From NCBI GenBank assembly GCA_009838845.1, contig VXRD01000013.1, forward strand, positions 1-59,336: 59,336 nucleotides of DNA, read 5' to 3'. The notes under the pieces are model-generated. The model was not told the origin of the DNA, did no database searches, and was given only the letters and a program-made list of their open reading frames with translations. This DNA comes from Gemmatimonadota bacterium. GTDB lineage: Bacteria > Latescibacterota > UBA2968. This document shows, piece by piece, positions 17,976-25,921 of the stretch (within the stretch, counting starts at the first letter, position 1; every line of letters starts with the position of its first letter). The position numbers and the translations under genes are program-made.

Positions 17976-18006
17976 TTGACGCGGTGGGTAAAATGCCGAA
18001 TATTCT
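17976..18006 (+). promoter_or_regulatory. possible promoter for the GH172 gene
   Basis: TTGACG at 17976-17981 is followed by AATATT at 17999-18004 (17-bp spacer) or TATTCT at 18001-18006 (19 bp). Either would start transcription about 35-40 bases before ATG 18053. The remaining gap 17802-17975 shows nothing else recognisable. Confidence 0.4.
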
Positions 18007-18052
18007 GGACGTATTAAGAATTGAAAATTAAAAATTGAGAAAAGGAGGAAAA

Positions 18053-19159
18053 ATGGACGCTCATTTGCTCGCTTCACTTACACAGACCAAAAAGGCCAGA
18101 ACACTGCGGGCATCATCTTGGGATAACAGTGGACGCAATGGCGATGCATGGGTTATTGAGGGCGGTGAGACGCGCGTGTTGGCCGATCTCAAGGGACCGG
18201 GTTGTATTACGCATATCTGGATGACGCAAAGCGGGGAGGGTGCTTTTCGCAATGTGGTTTTGAAGATGTTTTGGGATGGTGAAGACGATCCGAGTGTCGA
18301 GGTGCCGTTGGGTGATTTCTTTTGTTTGGGGCACGGTATTTCCGCGTCTTTTCAGTCGTTGCCCTTTTCCGCGTCTGCGAATGCCCAGCGCGAGAATCAG
18401 TTTGTGCCCAATGCCGCGCTGAATTGCTATTTGCTTATGCCGTTTAATCTTTCTGCGCGCGTTGAGGTGACGAATGAGGGCGATGAGTCCTATCGGCAAT
18501 ATTTTTATGTGGATTACGAGTTGTACGACGATCCCTGGGGAGAAGATACGGCGTATTTTCACGCGCAATTTCACAGAGAAAATCCCTGCGATGGCTGGGG
18601 GCACGAAATTCGCGTGAATACGCCAGAGGCGAATATTGTCAATGTTGAGCGGCAGGCGTGGGATGGTAATTACGCGATTCTGGAGGCGACAGGGGTCGGA
18701 CATTATATCGGGTGCAATTTGTCGGTGACGAATTTTCAGGGGACGTGGTGGGGCGAGGGCGATGATATGATCTGGGTGGATGGGTACAAGTGGCCGCCGG
18801 AGTTGCACGGTACAGGCAGCGAGGATTATCTCAATCAGGCGTGGGGGATGCAGGATAATGCGTTTTTGATGAATGGGTCGTCGATTTACGAGCGGAATAC
18901 GGGTGGGTATCAGACGTCTTATGTGTTTCATTTGACCAATCCGGTGCGGTTTGAAAAGGAGATTAAGGTGACGATTGAGCACGGGCACGGCAATCATCTG
19001 GCGAATGAGATGGCGTCTGTGGCTTATTGGTATCAAAAAGAGCCGCATCGCAAATTTGGGATTCTGAATGTGGCACAGCGGCAACCCGTAGAGAAGTCGC
19101 GCGAGGGTGAGTGGGTTCAAGATAGCGCGAATCAGACGCCGCAGCGCGAGGTGGATTGA
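18053..19159 (+). CDS. GH172 (DUF2961) family glycoside hydrolase
   Basis: A 368-residue DUF2961 protein, the family now classed as GH172, which includes alpha-D-fructofuranosidases, difructose-anhydride enzymes and alpha-D-arabinofuranosidases. The conserved double-jelly-roll signatures are present: SWDNSGRNGDAW near the start, GWGHEIRVN in the middle, and the probable catalytic pair Glu235 (WWGEGDDMIWVDG) and Glu257 (GTGSEDYLN). There is no signal peptide, so it is probably cytoplasmic. ATG 18053 is chosen because GGAGG lies just upstream; an in-frame TTG at 18035 has no such support. It is monocistronic and may work with the region's sulfatase in glycan use. Confidence 0.88.
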   Translation: MDAHLLASLTQTKKARTLRASSWDNSGRNGDAWVIEGGETRVLADLKGPGCITHIWMTQSGEGAFRNVVLKMFWDGEDDPSVEVPLGDFFCLGHGISASFQSLPFSASANAQRENQFVPNAALNCYLLMPFNLSARVEVTNEGDESYRQYFYVDYELYDDPWGEDTAYFHAQFHRENPCDGWGHEIRVNTPEANIVNVERQAWDGNYAILEATGVGHYIGCNLSVTNFQGTWWGEGDDMIWVDGYKWPPELHGTGSEDYLNQAWGMQDNAFLMNGSSIYERNTGGYQTSYVFHLTNPVRFEKEIKVTIEHGHGNHLANEMASVAYWYQKEPHRKFGILNVAQRQPVEKSREGEWVQDSANQTPQREVD

Positions 19160-19223
19160 ATGCGGAAATGAGAGAGAAGAAGCAACAGTGGGCGATGAAG
19201 AGAACGGATCGGGTCGTTGCTGT

Positions 19224-19946
19224 TTAGTTCCTTTGCTTCTGATCCGGGCTATTGATGCGTGCGAGTAATTCTGGCAGTTCCTCAATTTCAGCAATTGATA
19301 ACCCTCGCCATCCAATTATGTCTGGTCTTGCGTCATCATATACATCTTCTAAAGTGACTCGCTTTAGCACGGGTAAGAAACCTATTTCTTTCGCACCTGT
19401 CATTTCCCGGCTGCTACCATCGCCCACATAAATACAGACATTTGACGGAAGTCCCAACTGTTCATGTGCCCGTTTATAGATTTCAATAGCGGGCTTTTGT
19501 ATTTTTTCTGTGCAAGAAAAAAGCGGTAAATCGATATGCTCTGATAAAGGAGTAGTGTGCCAGAGTAGAGGGACATCTGGACCGCAGTTTGTTATCAGTC
19601 CAATTTTATAACCATCATTTTTCAGGTTTTGAAGCGTAAGCAGGACTTCATCTTTTGGTTTGAGTGTTCTCATTGTGAAGTCGTATCGATATTGCGCGGC
19701 AGTGTTAATTTTGCAATCGTCTGGGGATAGACCAATTTGAGCGCAACATACAGCGATAGTCTCTTCTATAGACCTGAATTTTCCAATGCATCGGTTAGAA
19801 AAAGAAGAGCCGAACGCGTGTCTAAACGCTTTATATGGCACCGACAACGTTTCGGCCATCAATGCATGTACTTTGTCGTGCTCTTTTTTGCTAAAATTAT
19901 CAACCAGCGTTCCAAACAAGTCGAAAATTATTGCTTGAAATTTCAT
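19224..19946 (-). CDS. HAD-superfamily hydrolase
   Basis: A 240-residue haloacid dehalogenase-like phosphatase. Motif I is DLFGTLVD with the nucleophile Asp near residue 9, motif II is LITNCG, motif III the Lys in KPAIEIYKRA, and motif IV GDGSSREMTGA. The cap between motifs I and II is helical, of the C1 type. Start ATG 19946 is preferred over the adjacent GTG 19949. It begins 35 bases after the response-regulator stop and is probably the last gene of that operon. Substrate not predictable. Confidence 0.85.
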   Translation of the reverse strand: MKFQAIIFDLFGTLVDNFSKKEHDKVHALMAETLSVPYKAFRHAFGSSFSNRCIGKFRSIEETIAVCCAQIGLSPDDCKINTAAQYRYDFTMRTLKPKDEVLLTLQNLKNDGYKIGLITNCGPDVPLLWHTTPLSEHIDLPLFSCTEKIQKPAIEIYKRAHEQLGLPSNVCIYVGDGSSREMTGAKEIGFLPVLKRVTLEDVYDDARPDIIGWRGLSIAEIEELPELLARINSPDQKQRN

Positions 19947-19981
19947 CACTACCCCATTGGTCGTGCGCTGGGTCGCACAGA

Positions 19982-20695
19982 TTAAAGACTCAGGCGTTCT
20001 CGGAATTTTTGTGTCTGACGTCGGGAAATTTCTATTTCATAGCCCCCTTTCAATAGCACTTTCAGGCTGCCTTGAAAATAGGGCTCAATTTTTTCGATAT
20101 ACTGTAAATTGACAATTTGTTGGCGATTGACGCGAAAAAATATGCGTTTGTCCAAGCGCTCTTCAAGGTGGTTGAGGGTGCGCGGAATAAGGGGTTTGAA
20201 TTTTTGAAAATAGACCCGCGTGTAATTGCCAGAGACTTCGAATAATTGAATGTCTGAGAGTGTGATAAACCAGCACTGGTCTCCGTCTTTTACAAAGACG
20301 CGACTCGAATCTGTCAATGCTGGTGCAACAGCTTCATCGGGAGAAAGGGTTTGGGCTTGTAGTTTTTCAATCGCGCTTGCAAGGCGTTCAGGTTGAATGG
20401 GTTTTAGCAAGTAGTCGAGCGCGTTTACTTCAAAAGCCCGAATGGCATATTCGTCATAGGCGGTTGTAAAGATCACTTGTGGTACCTGGTCAAGGGTTTC
20501 GAGCAATTCAAAACCGTCTTGCCCAGGCATCTGAATATCGAGGAAGATCACATCGACAGATAATCTTTTGAGTTGCTGCCGTGCAGTATCAGCATTTGCG
20601 GCTTCACCTGCGACAGTGATGGCCTCAAAAGCTTTGAGTAAGTGTTTTAATTCCTGACGGGCAAGTCGGGAATCATCGACAATCAATGCATTCAT
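19982..20695 (-). CDS. LytTR-family response regulator
   Basis: A 237-residue two-component regulator. The receiver domain (residues 1-120) has acidic residues Asp8-Asp9, phospho-acceptor Asp53 (FLDIQMPG) and the conserved Lys in LLKPI. The C-terminal LytTR DNA-binding domain (about 135-235) has the typical VKDGDQCWFI, YTRVYF and FFRVNRQQIVN blocks. The ATG overlaps the kinase stop in ATGA, so the two are translationally coupled. LytTR regulators typically bind paired sites ahead of target operons; none was identified here. Confidence 0.93.
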   Translation of the reverse strand: MNALIVDDSRLARQELKHLLKAFEAITVAGEAANADTARQQLKRLSVDVIFLDIQMPGQDGFELLETLDQVPQVIFTTAYDEYAIRAFEVNALDYLLKPIQPERLASAIEKLQAQTLSPDEAVAPALTDSSRVFVKDGDQCWFITLSDIQLFEVSGNYTRVYFQKFKPLIPRTLNHLEERLDKRIFFRVNRQQIVNLQYIEKIEPYFQGSLKVLLKGGYEIEISRRQTQKFRERLSL

Positions 20696-21747
20696 ATTTG
20701 TTGTCCAGTGAGCGGTACCTGAAACTTTGCACAAACCTGATTTTGAGAAGTATTTTCAACTGTCAATTGCGCGGTGTTACCGAATAAAAGGCGCAGACGT
20801 TCTCTGGTATTTTGCAGGCCAATGCCGTCAGGTGTTGCGTTGTTTTTCATTTGGCCGGTGTTTACAATGCAGACCACCATAGCAGTTTGCTGAAGGGTTG
20901 TCCGAATTGAGATTTCGCCACCATCTGGATGCTGTGCAATGCCGTGCCGGATGGCATTTTCGACCAGAGTTTGTATGGCCATCGGGGGAATTTCGACTTG
21001 TCGTGTTTCTGGCGCAATGTCAAATCGATAGCGCAACCTGTCTTCCAACTGGGTGGCTTCGAGTTGGAGATAGTTTTTCACAATTGCCAATTCCTCTTTC
21101 AATAGCACACTTCTGGTGTTGCTGACCTGTAGCGCGTATCGAAATAGTTCAGACAGTTTTGAGATCATGTCCCGTGCTCGTGCGGGGTTTTCAATGACCA
21201 GTGCACGGATATTGTTGAGGCTGTTAAAAAGAAAATGGGGATTTATCTGGGCTTTTAGTGCCATCAATTCGGCTTCTTGAACCGCTGTTTGTAATTCCCA
21301 TTTTTCGCGTTCTCCGCGTTTGGTTATGTCAAACAGGTGGAACACGACATATAACAGTGACCATATCCAGAGGATAAAGTTCGTGTTGAGTATTTGGATG
21401 CCATACAATTTCCAACGGAATTGTTCAATCGTAAGCGTGTCGTCTATATAAAGATAACCAAAGATCTGAATGCTCTGGCTGATAATCGCAATGACAAGAT
21501 CGGCTATCAATACTCTGATAAAGAGTTTCCATAAAGGCAGTGTGACCCAATGCCGCTTTTTGAATATGGTTCTGAGCAGGTGTGTCCACAACAAAAGCTG
21601 GACACTTCCAAAGACAGTGATCCCCAATGCTTGTGCGGTAATGGTCTGAAAAGCAGATAGGAAAACTGTGTTGAGCAGGCCGTATATTCCCCATCCCAAA
21701 ATCTGACAGGTCCAATACGCTTTGCTGTGGTTTTTGATCTCAGACAT
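20692..21747 (-). CDS. LytS/YehU-type sensor histidine kinase
   Basis: A 351-residue membrane kinase. Four predicted membrane helices occupy roughly residues 12-140, with no large periplasmic sensor domain. The His_kinase domain shows the phospho-acceptor motif QINPHFLFNSLNN, followed by an HATPase_c domain with the N-box LVENAIRHG and G-box GIGLQNTRERL. ATG 21747 is chosen over a start at 21813 because the longer form would run into the upstream hydrolase gene. It pairs with the LytTR regulator at 20695. Confidence 0.9.
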   Translation of the reverse strand: MSEIKNHSKAYWTCQILGWGIYGLLNTVFLSAFQTITAQALGITVFGSVQLLLWTHLLRTIFKKRHWVTLPLWKLFIRVLIADLVIAIISQSIQIFGYLYIDDTLTIEQFRWKLYGIQILNTNFILWIWSLLYVVFHLFDITKRGEREKWELQTAVQEAELMALKAQINPHFLFNSLNNIRALVIENPARARDMISKLSELFRYALQVSNTRSVLLKEELAIVKNYLQLEATQLEDRLRYRFDIAPETRQVEIPPMAIQTLVENAIRHGIAQHPDGGEISIRTTLQQTAMVVCIVNTGQMKNNATPDGIGLQNTRERLRLLFGNTAQLTVENTSQNQVCAKFQVPLTGQQI

Positions 21748-21754
21748 ATTGTGC

Positions 21755-22672
21755 TTACCTGGGAACAGGGGGCGTAGTTGTCTTGCGAGAGAGGAACGAA
21801 TCAATGGTCGCAAAGTAACCCTCTGGGTCGTCCCACATAATAAAGTGTTTGCCCGTGTCCGTCATCCATATTTCGCAATTCTCCACATGAACGTACTGTT
21901 TTTGATACGCGGCCAGTGAGCTTTCTCGCGTTGCGCCCTGAGATTGACCCGAGACCCAGGCTCCCAATACCAGAACAGGTGTTTGTATTTTTTTTATTTC
22001 GGTTCGCAAGTCGGTTAAAAATATTTCGTACATTGCTTGTGCAACGGTGTTTGGGTCCGAAGATAGACTCCATACGACAGCCGTGTCTATTTTTGCGGGA
22101 TCTGTGATCATCATTTTGAGCATAGATGGCGTTGCTTTTTCTCTTTGTTCAGGTGTTTGAGAAAGTATCCAGGCGTGTGTTTGTTCTGCGGGCGCGCGCA
22201 TAAATTCAACTGTTGCTGCCGGGTTTTGTAATGCGGGTAAAAAGGGCACGGCATCGACAATAATAAGTGCTCCTACGCTTTCGGGTATGCTTGCAGCAAC
22301 CCACAAAGATAGAAAACCACCCAAACTGTGTCCTGCAAGGATTGGTTTTTTCAGGTTGTTTTCCTGGATGTATGCAATAAGGGCGTCTCTCATGGTTTGC
22401 AGATAGTGGTCTGTTTGCACGGGGGGTTGTCCGGCAAATCCCGCGAGTGTAAAGACATGGCATTCAAAGCTGTTCTGGTATCGGTTGACTGTTTCGCGCC
22501 AAACGTCTCCAGAGCTACTTAGACCGGGAATTAACATCATCGGATGTCCGGATCCCGTTATTTGTACTTTGAAAGGCTGCGGATTATCTGTCTGTGTAGA
22601 TGCGGGAATCGGTGTTAAAAGCGCGATGAAGATTGCACTGATTTGCAATATGACGTGTTTCCATTTTGACAT
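21755..22672 (-). CDS. secreted alpha/beta-fold hydrolase
   Basis: A 305-residue protein with an N-terminal signal sequence (hydrophobic residues 8-22, likely cleavage near the AST motif at 24-26), so it acts outside the cytoplasm. The nucleophile elbow GHSLGG has Ser116; the oxyanion region is LIPGLSSSG; the catalytic His is probably in TGKHFIMWDDPE near the C-terminus. AGGAGG precedes ATG 22672. Its stop is seven bases from the kinase start, so it is the first gene of the hydrolase-kinase-regulator-phosphatase operon. It could modify an envelope signal sensed by the kinase, but that is speculation. Confidence 0.87.
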   Translation of the reverse strand: MSKWKHVILQISAIFIALLTPIPASTQTDNPQPFKVQITGSGHPMMLIPGLSSSGDVWRETVNRYQNSFECHVFTLAGFAGQPPVQTDHYLQTMRDALIAYIQENNLKKPILAGHSLGGFLSLWVAASIPESVGALIIVDAVPFLPALQNPAATVEFMRAPAEQTHAWILSQTPEQREKATPSMLKMMITDPAKIDTAVVWSLSSDPNTVAQAMYEIFLTDLRTEIKKIQTPVLVLGAWVSGQSQGATRESSLAAYQKQYVHVENCEIWMTDTGKHFIMWDDPEGYFATIDSFLSRKTTTPPVPR

Positions 22673-22851
22673 GACATCCTCCTTTTGATGGTTAATACTT
22701 CTCTGTTGTGATCAATCAAAAGGTAGGCTTCCATCGCGTTTTAAGAAGCAAAAGATGATAAGCGGTTTAACAGGCTGGTGAACGGTCAACAGGTACGATG
22801 GTGTATGCTGTTGAGATTCTTTCAGTTTCACATATCAATGGAGATTGAGGA

Positions 22852-23376
22852 ATGACGACTTTCTATCTTATTCGACATGGAGAACCCATTTGGGATTTAG
22901 CTGCTGGTGGGAATCTCAAAGGTGCAGAGGAGGGTTGGGCAGCCCATATTATTCCGTTGACCGATAAGGGGATCAGCCAGATTGAGAATGCTTCAAAATT
23001 CCTGTCAAATGAAGATCCTCAGATTGTTATTTCATCCCCAATGTCACGGGCGCTCCAATCGGCTGCTATACTCAGCCGGATACTCAATCTTCCACTTCGA
23101 GTCGAGTTTGATCTGCACGAATGGATTTGCGGATGGCGCGATTCAATGACACTTGTCGAAGAAACAGAGGCAGAAATGCGTGAGTTGGGAGGTGAGTGGC
23201 CTATAGGAGAGACGAGAGATTGGGAGCCGATGTCCAGTGTGCGTGGTCGTGTTGGTCGCGTATTGGAACGATACCGGACCTTTCAGCGTGTTGTTGTTGT
23301 GTGTCATGAAATGGTCATCTTTTCGCTGACTGGAAAGAGGATGGGTTTTGCAGAATTTGTAAAGTTAAAAAAGTAA
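22852..23376 (+). CDS. histidine phosphatase (phosphoglycerate mutase-like) family protein
   Basis: A 174-residue member of the histidine phosphatase superfamily. The catalytic RHG lies at residues 8-10 (LIRHGE), the second Arg in SSPMSRALQSA, and the second His in VVVVCHEMVI near residue 152. Short length fits the branch 1 phosphatases (SixA/CobC-like), whose substrates vary. GAGGA abuts ATG 22852. It is a single gene, divergent from the hydrolase operon, and its 3' end adjoins a decayed toxin gene. Confidence 0.85.
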   Translation: MTTFYLIRHGEPIWDLAAGGNLKGAEEGWAAHIIPLTDKGISQIENASKFLSNEDPQIVISSPMSRALQSAAILSRILNLPLRVEFDLHEWICGWRDSMTLVEETEAEMRELGGEWPIGETRDWEPMSSVRGRVGRVLERYRTFQRVVVVCHEMVIFSLTGKRMGFAEFVKLKK

Positions 23377-23387
23377 GTGTTTGAGTC

Positions 23388-23435
23388 CTACTGGTGTCTT
23401 AAGAAGTCGATGATAATGTCGGTCGCAACAATCAG
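23388..23435 (-). pseudogene. VapC toxin N-terminal remnant
   Basis: Right after the stop of the small gene at 23590, a 15-codon frame reads LIVATDIIIDFLRHQ and ends in TAG. It matches the N-terminus of PIN-domain VapC toxins (compare MIVDTDI at 28072), but the ATG start has become CTG and the first catalytic Asp has become Ala. The rest of the toxin is gone, replaced by the histidine phosphatase gene. Confidence 0.6.
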
Positions 23436-23590
23436 GTGGGAAGTTGCCATTTTGACCACAGGTGATTTCTTTGAGTCTCCCAATCGTCCAGATCCGAGGG
23501 CTTAAAAGCTTTTCGGAGATTTTCGAGAGATTCAGTGAAAAACTTGGATTTTTCGAATGATTGTACTTCAGGATCGACATGTAGTTTCAT
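23432..23590 (-). pseudogene. chimeric stub: DUF2283 start fused in frame to an AbrB-like antitoxin tail
   Basis: A 52-residue frame. Its first six codons (MKLHVD) and the eight bases before them match the start of the DUF2283 gene at 45984 (MKLHID). From residue 7 it matches residues 42-87 of the AbrB-like antitoxin at 28332 (PEVQSFEKS...WSKWQLPT). The DNA-binding half of the antitoxin is lost. It sits six bases after the PIN toxin stop and directly before the VapC remnant. It may still be translated, since the frame is intact, but a working role is doubtful. Confidence 0.6.
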
Positions 23591-23596
23591 AATTCG

Positions 23597-24031
23597 TTAT
23601 TCCTGTGACTGATCTGGTTGTGGTGCTGGTGCCTGGATGAGTTCCAGGTCGGAAATGTCGGAGAAGTCGTGGTCGTGGGATGCAAGAGGGTAGCCCAGCA
23701 TAATCGCGGTTGCAGCGATCCATGCGTCTGATTCCCGCATTTCTCGCCCCGCAGACTTGCGTTCGCTACGCAAGCGGGCACATGTGGTCACCAATTCAGG
23801 GCCGGGCCAAATAATCTCGTATTGTTCGAGATGATGCGCGAGTTCGTTCTTTCGTCTGTCCCCCCAACCTTTTGTGTACGCTCCGTACCAAAGCTCTTCC
23901 AGTGTCTGGAATGAGATGAGCACGCGACGGCCTCGAATTTGGTTCTGGTAGTACAGTGCTCTGGTATCTTTATTGAAGATGTATGAAACGATATTGGTGT
24001 CCAGGATTACCAATTTTAGGATTCCTTTCAC
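23597..24031 (-). CDS. PIN-domain (VapC-like) ribonuclease toxin
   Basis: A 144-residue PIN-domain protein. Metal-binding acidic residues are visible: Asp in LVILDTNIVSY (near residue 11), Glu in LEELWYG (near 46), Asp in ESDAWIAATA (near 102) and Asp in SHDHDFSD (near 120). VapC-type toxins cleave RNA and are held in check by a cognate antitoxin. Its ATG overlaps the stop of the DUF2442 gene in ATGA, which marks the upstream gene as the likely antitoxin. Looks intact. Confidence 0.88.
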   Translation of the reverse strand: MKGILKLVILDTNIVSYIFNKDTRALYYQNQIRGRRVLISFQTLEELWYGAYTKGWGDRRKNELAHHLEQYEIIWPGPELVTTCARLRSERKSAGREMRESDAWIAATAIMLGYPLASHDHDFSDISDLELIQAPAPQPDQSQE

Positions 24032-24681
24032 CCAGCATCTCGGCCTTCGCGGATGATGCGAATGAACTCATCTACGTCGAAAGGTTCACTAACGGTAACG
24101 ACTTTATCAGGGTCAAAAATCTTCGGATCCGGGTTGTTGCGAAATGCCTCAAGGTCAAACGGCTCTGACCATGACCGCGTGCTGGTTATCTGTTCTACAT
24201 AAATGACATCCCATTCGTCATTGTCGTTGAAACGACCGCGGCCTCTGATCTCGACATACTGTGTCGCCAGCCGACGCATGTCGTCGTTCAGTGCCGGATC
24301 GAAACGCAATGGTACGACTTTTTGCGGGATGTAGTGCAACTTCGCCGTGCCACAAGCCCAGTTCACTTCCATCAGTCGCCCTTCCACCAGTGCAGACTCA
24401 TCCAGGACTGGCGGCCTGGTCTTGTCGGACTTCTGTTTTTTTTCTGCGGGGCGGCCTGCAAACAGCGCCTCAACGCTGAGGTTTTCGTTCAGGTCGGGCC
24501 ACTGGATGCCTCCCCCGGCACATCGCCAGTTGCGTCTTTCTTTGGCAGTGGCGTGTGCGAGCCTGGGATACCATTTCAGGGGCACAGAGATGGTTCGTCC
24601 ATCAGAGAGTACTGCCGTCAGCGTATCCTCGCTTACTTCCACACGCTCAGCCTGTGGCATGTCAATTGTCGAGATATTCAT
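24028..24681 (-). CDS. DUF2442-containing probable antitoxin
   Basis: A 217-residue protein. Residues 12-80 form a DUF2442 domain (VSEDTLTAVLSDGRTISVPL, then WRCAGGGIQWPDLNENLSVEALF). Residues 95-175 form a second, beta-rich domain that recurs in the paralogue at 27455, and the acidic C-terminal tail (EPFDVDEFIRIIREG) may bind the toxin. ATG 24681 is chosen because GGAGG lies just upstream; the frame extends further but into the shared promoter module. Translationally coupled to the PIN toxin, so it is the probable antitoxin and autoregulator. Confidence 0.75.
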   Translation of the reverse strand: MNISTIDMPQAERVEVSEDTLTAVLSDGRTISVPLKWYPRLAHATAKERRNWRCAGGGIQWPDLNENLSVEALFAGRPAEKKQKSDKTRPPVLDESALVEGRLMEVNWACGTAKLHYIPQKVVPLRFDPALNDDMRRLATQYVEIRGRGRFNDNDEWDVIYVEQITSTRSWSEPFDLEAFRNNPDPKIFDPDKVVTVSEPFDVDEFIRIIREGRDAG

Positions 24682-24781
24682 CTCAGGCCTCCATATTGTA
24701 CAACTTCTTAGAAGTCCATTCGAGATCACTGGATCCGCGTTTACAAATATCCGTAATTTAAGCGAAAAAACAAGGGTTTAT
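24682..24781 (-). promoter_or_regulatory. toxin-antitoxin promoter/leader module, copy 1
   Basis: About 100 bp upstream of the DUF2442 gene that recurs ahead of DUF2283 (45985-46080) and in its gene-proximal half ahead of 27455. Shared blocks on the + strand are CCTCCAT-TGTAC, AGAAGTCCATT, TTTACAAATATC and AATTTAAGC-AAAAAACAAGGG. It holds the GGAGG ribosome-binding site and probably the promoter. The remaining gap 24782-24973 holds nothing recognised. Confidence 0.6.
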
Positions 24782-24973
24782 AATGCGTATTTTTAATCTA
24801 AAAAGGAATTATATTTAAATCTGAAAGAGATAAGTAATCCACTAAAATGGGTTAAGTCCATATGACATATGCTAAAGGACTTGCATTATGACGCTCTATA
24901 GTATATCATAGGTGTAAACAAGCAGTAGAAACCTATTGGCAGAGCCAACAATTTTGCGTCAACTGAATCAATG

Positions 24974-25034
24974 GCGCGGGGGAGCTACTATAGGAGAGAT
25001 ACATCTCCTATGGTAGATTGTCCGCGCTTTTTTT
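24974..25034 (+). terminator. strong orphan intrinsic terminator or attenuator ahead of the metallophosphoesterase
   Basis: A long hairpin is built from GCGCGG/CCGCGC outer and CTACTATAGGAGA/TCTCCTATGGTAG inner stems, followed by seven T residues at 25028-25034. No + strand gene lies upstream within 1.5 kb, so it either ends a small RNA starting in 24782-24960 or is an attenuator in the leader of the gene at 25099. Confidence 0.75.
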
Positions 25035-25098
25035 GTTTTCGAGGCCAGTGATGCACAAAAATTCCTTTGAAGCTCTCTCACGACAAGGAGGTATGAAT

Positions 25099-25884
25099 AT
25101 GCGAATCGCCATCATCTCTGATATTCACGGAAATGCAGTGGCTTTAGAAGCTGTTTTGAATGATCTCAAAACAGAATCCATTGATCACATTGTGTGTCTG
25201 GGTGATACCATCTCTGACGGTCCCCAACCATGTGAGGTTATTGCTCGTTTGAAATCTCTGAATAGTTCTGTTGTTATGGGGAATATGGACGTGTGGTGTC
25301 TTGATCCACGTCCTGGTATGGGAAAGAGCAAGAACGCCAGGCGAGGAAATGAAGTTCGATTCTGGGATGTTCGTAAGCTTTCACCTGACGATCTCGACTA
25401 TATGCGAACATTCCAGGCAACGGTCGAGATACCTCTGGATGCGAATACCAATCTTCTTTGCTATCACGGTTCTCCACGATCCAATGAAGATGCCATCGCT
25501 TCTCACACGTCAGATGAGGAGATGGAACGCATGCTGTCTGGTTATCACGCGATGGTATTGGCTGGGGGACATACGCATACACAGATGGTTCGTTATTATG
25601 CAGATAGCACGATCGTCAATCCCGGGAGTGTTGGTGCGCCTGTTCCCGCACAGGATCGGACACGCCGGGTTCTTCGAGGTTCGTTGGATGAGTCACACGA
25701 TAGGGGATATCCTCCCTGGGCAGAATATGGCGTTATTGCCTGGGAGAATAGGAGCCTTCGGATCGAGTTACGCCGCGTGCTGATAGATATCGATTTGCTG
25801 GTGAGAAAAACGCGAGAGAGCGGGATGCCACACGCGGATTGGTGGATTCAAAATCGGTATCCCGGTGTGGTTTCCGAGGTATAA
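25099..25884 (+). CDS. calcineurin-like metallophosphoesterase (YfcE/DUF2442-independent MPE family)
   Basis: A 261-residue metallophosphoesterase. Its motifs are in order: SDIHGN (D-x-H, residues 7-12), LGDTISDGP (GD), GNMD (GN, in place of GNHD), YHGSPRS, and GGHTHTQM (GHTH). Members hydrolyse phosphodiesters such as cyclic nucleotides or nucleotide derivatives; the closest general type is YfcE/AQ_1575-like. ATG 25099 is chosen because it lies seven bases after AAGGAGG; ATG 25093 is too close. It is followed 37 bases later by the EndoU gene and probably cotranscribed with it, downstream of the terminator hairpin. Confidence 0.86.
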   Translation: MRIAIISDIHGNAVALEAVLNDLKTESIDHIVCLGDTISDGPQPCEVIARLKSLNSSVVMGNMDVWCLDPRPGMGKSKNARRGNEVRFWDVRKLSPDDLDYMRTFQATVEIPLDANTNLLCYHGSPRSNEDAIASHTSDEEMERMLSGYHAMVLAGGHTHTQMVRYYADSTIVNPGSVGAPVPAQDRTRRVLRGSLDESHDRGYPPWAEYGVIAWENRSLRIELRRVLIDIDLLVRKTRESGMPHADWWIQNRYPGVVSEV

Positions 25885-25921
25885 CCGTCCTGGCATCGAC
25901 AATAACCCTGAGGAGAAAACC

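Noticed and set aside
24682-24729. Conserved peptide (NGLLRSCTIWRPE-like) upstream of the DUF2442, 27455 and DUF2283 starts
   Set aside because: The apparent protein similarity comes from the shared DNA module; the GGAGG ribosome-binding site lies inside it, just before the chosen ATG codons.
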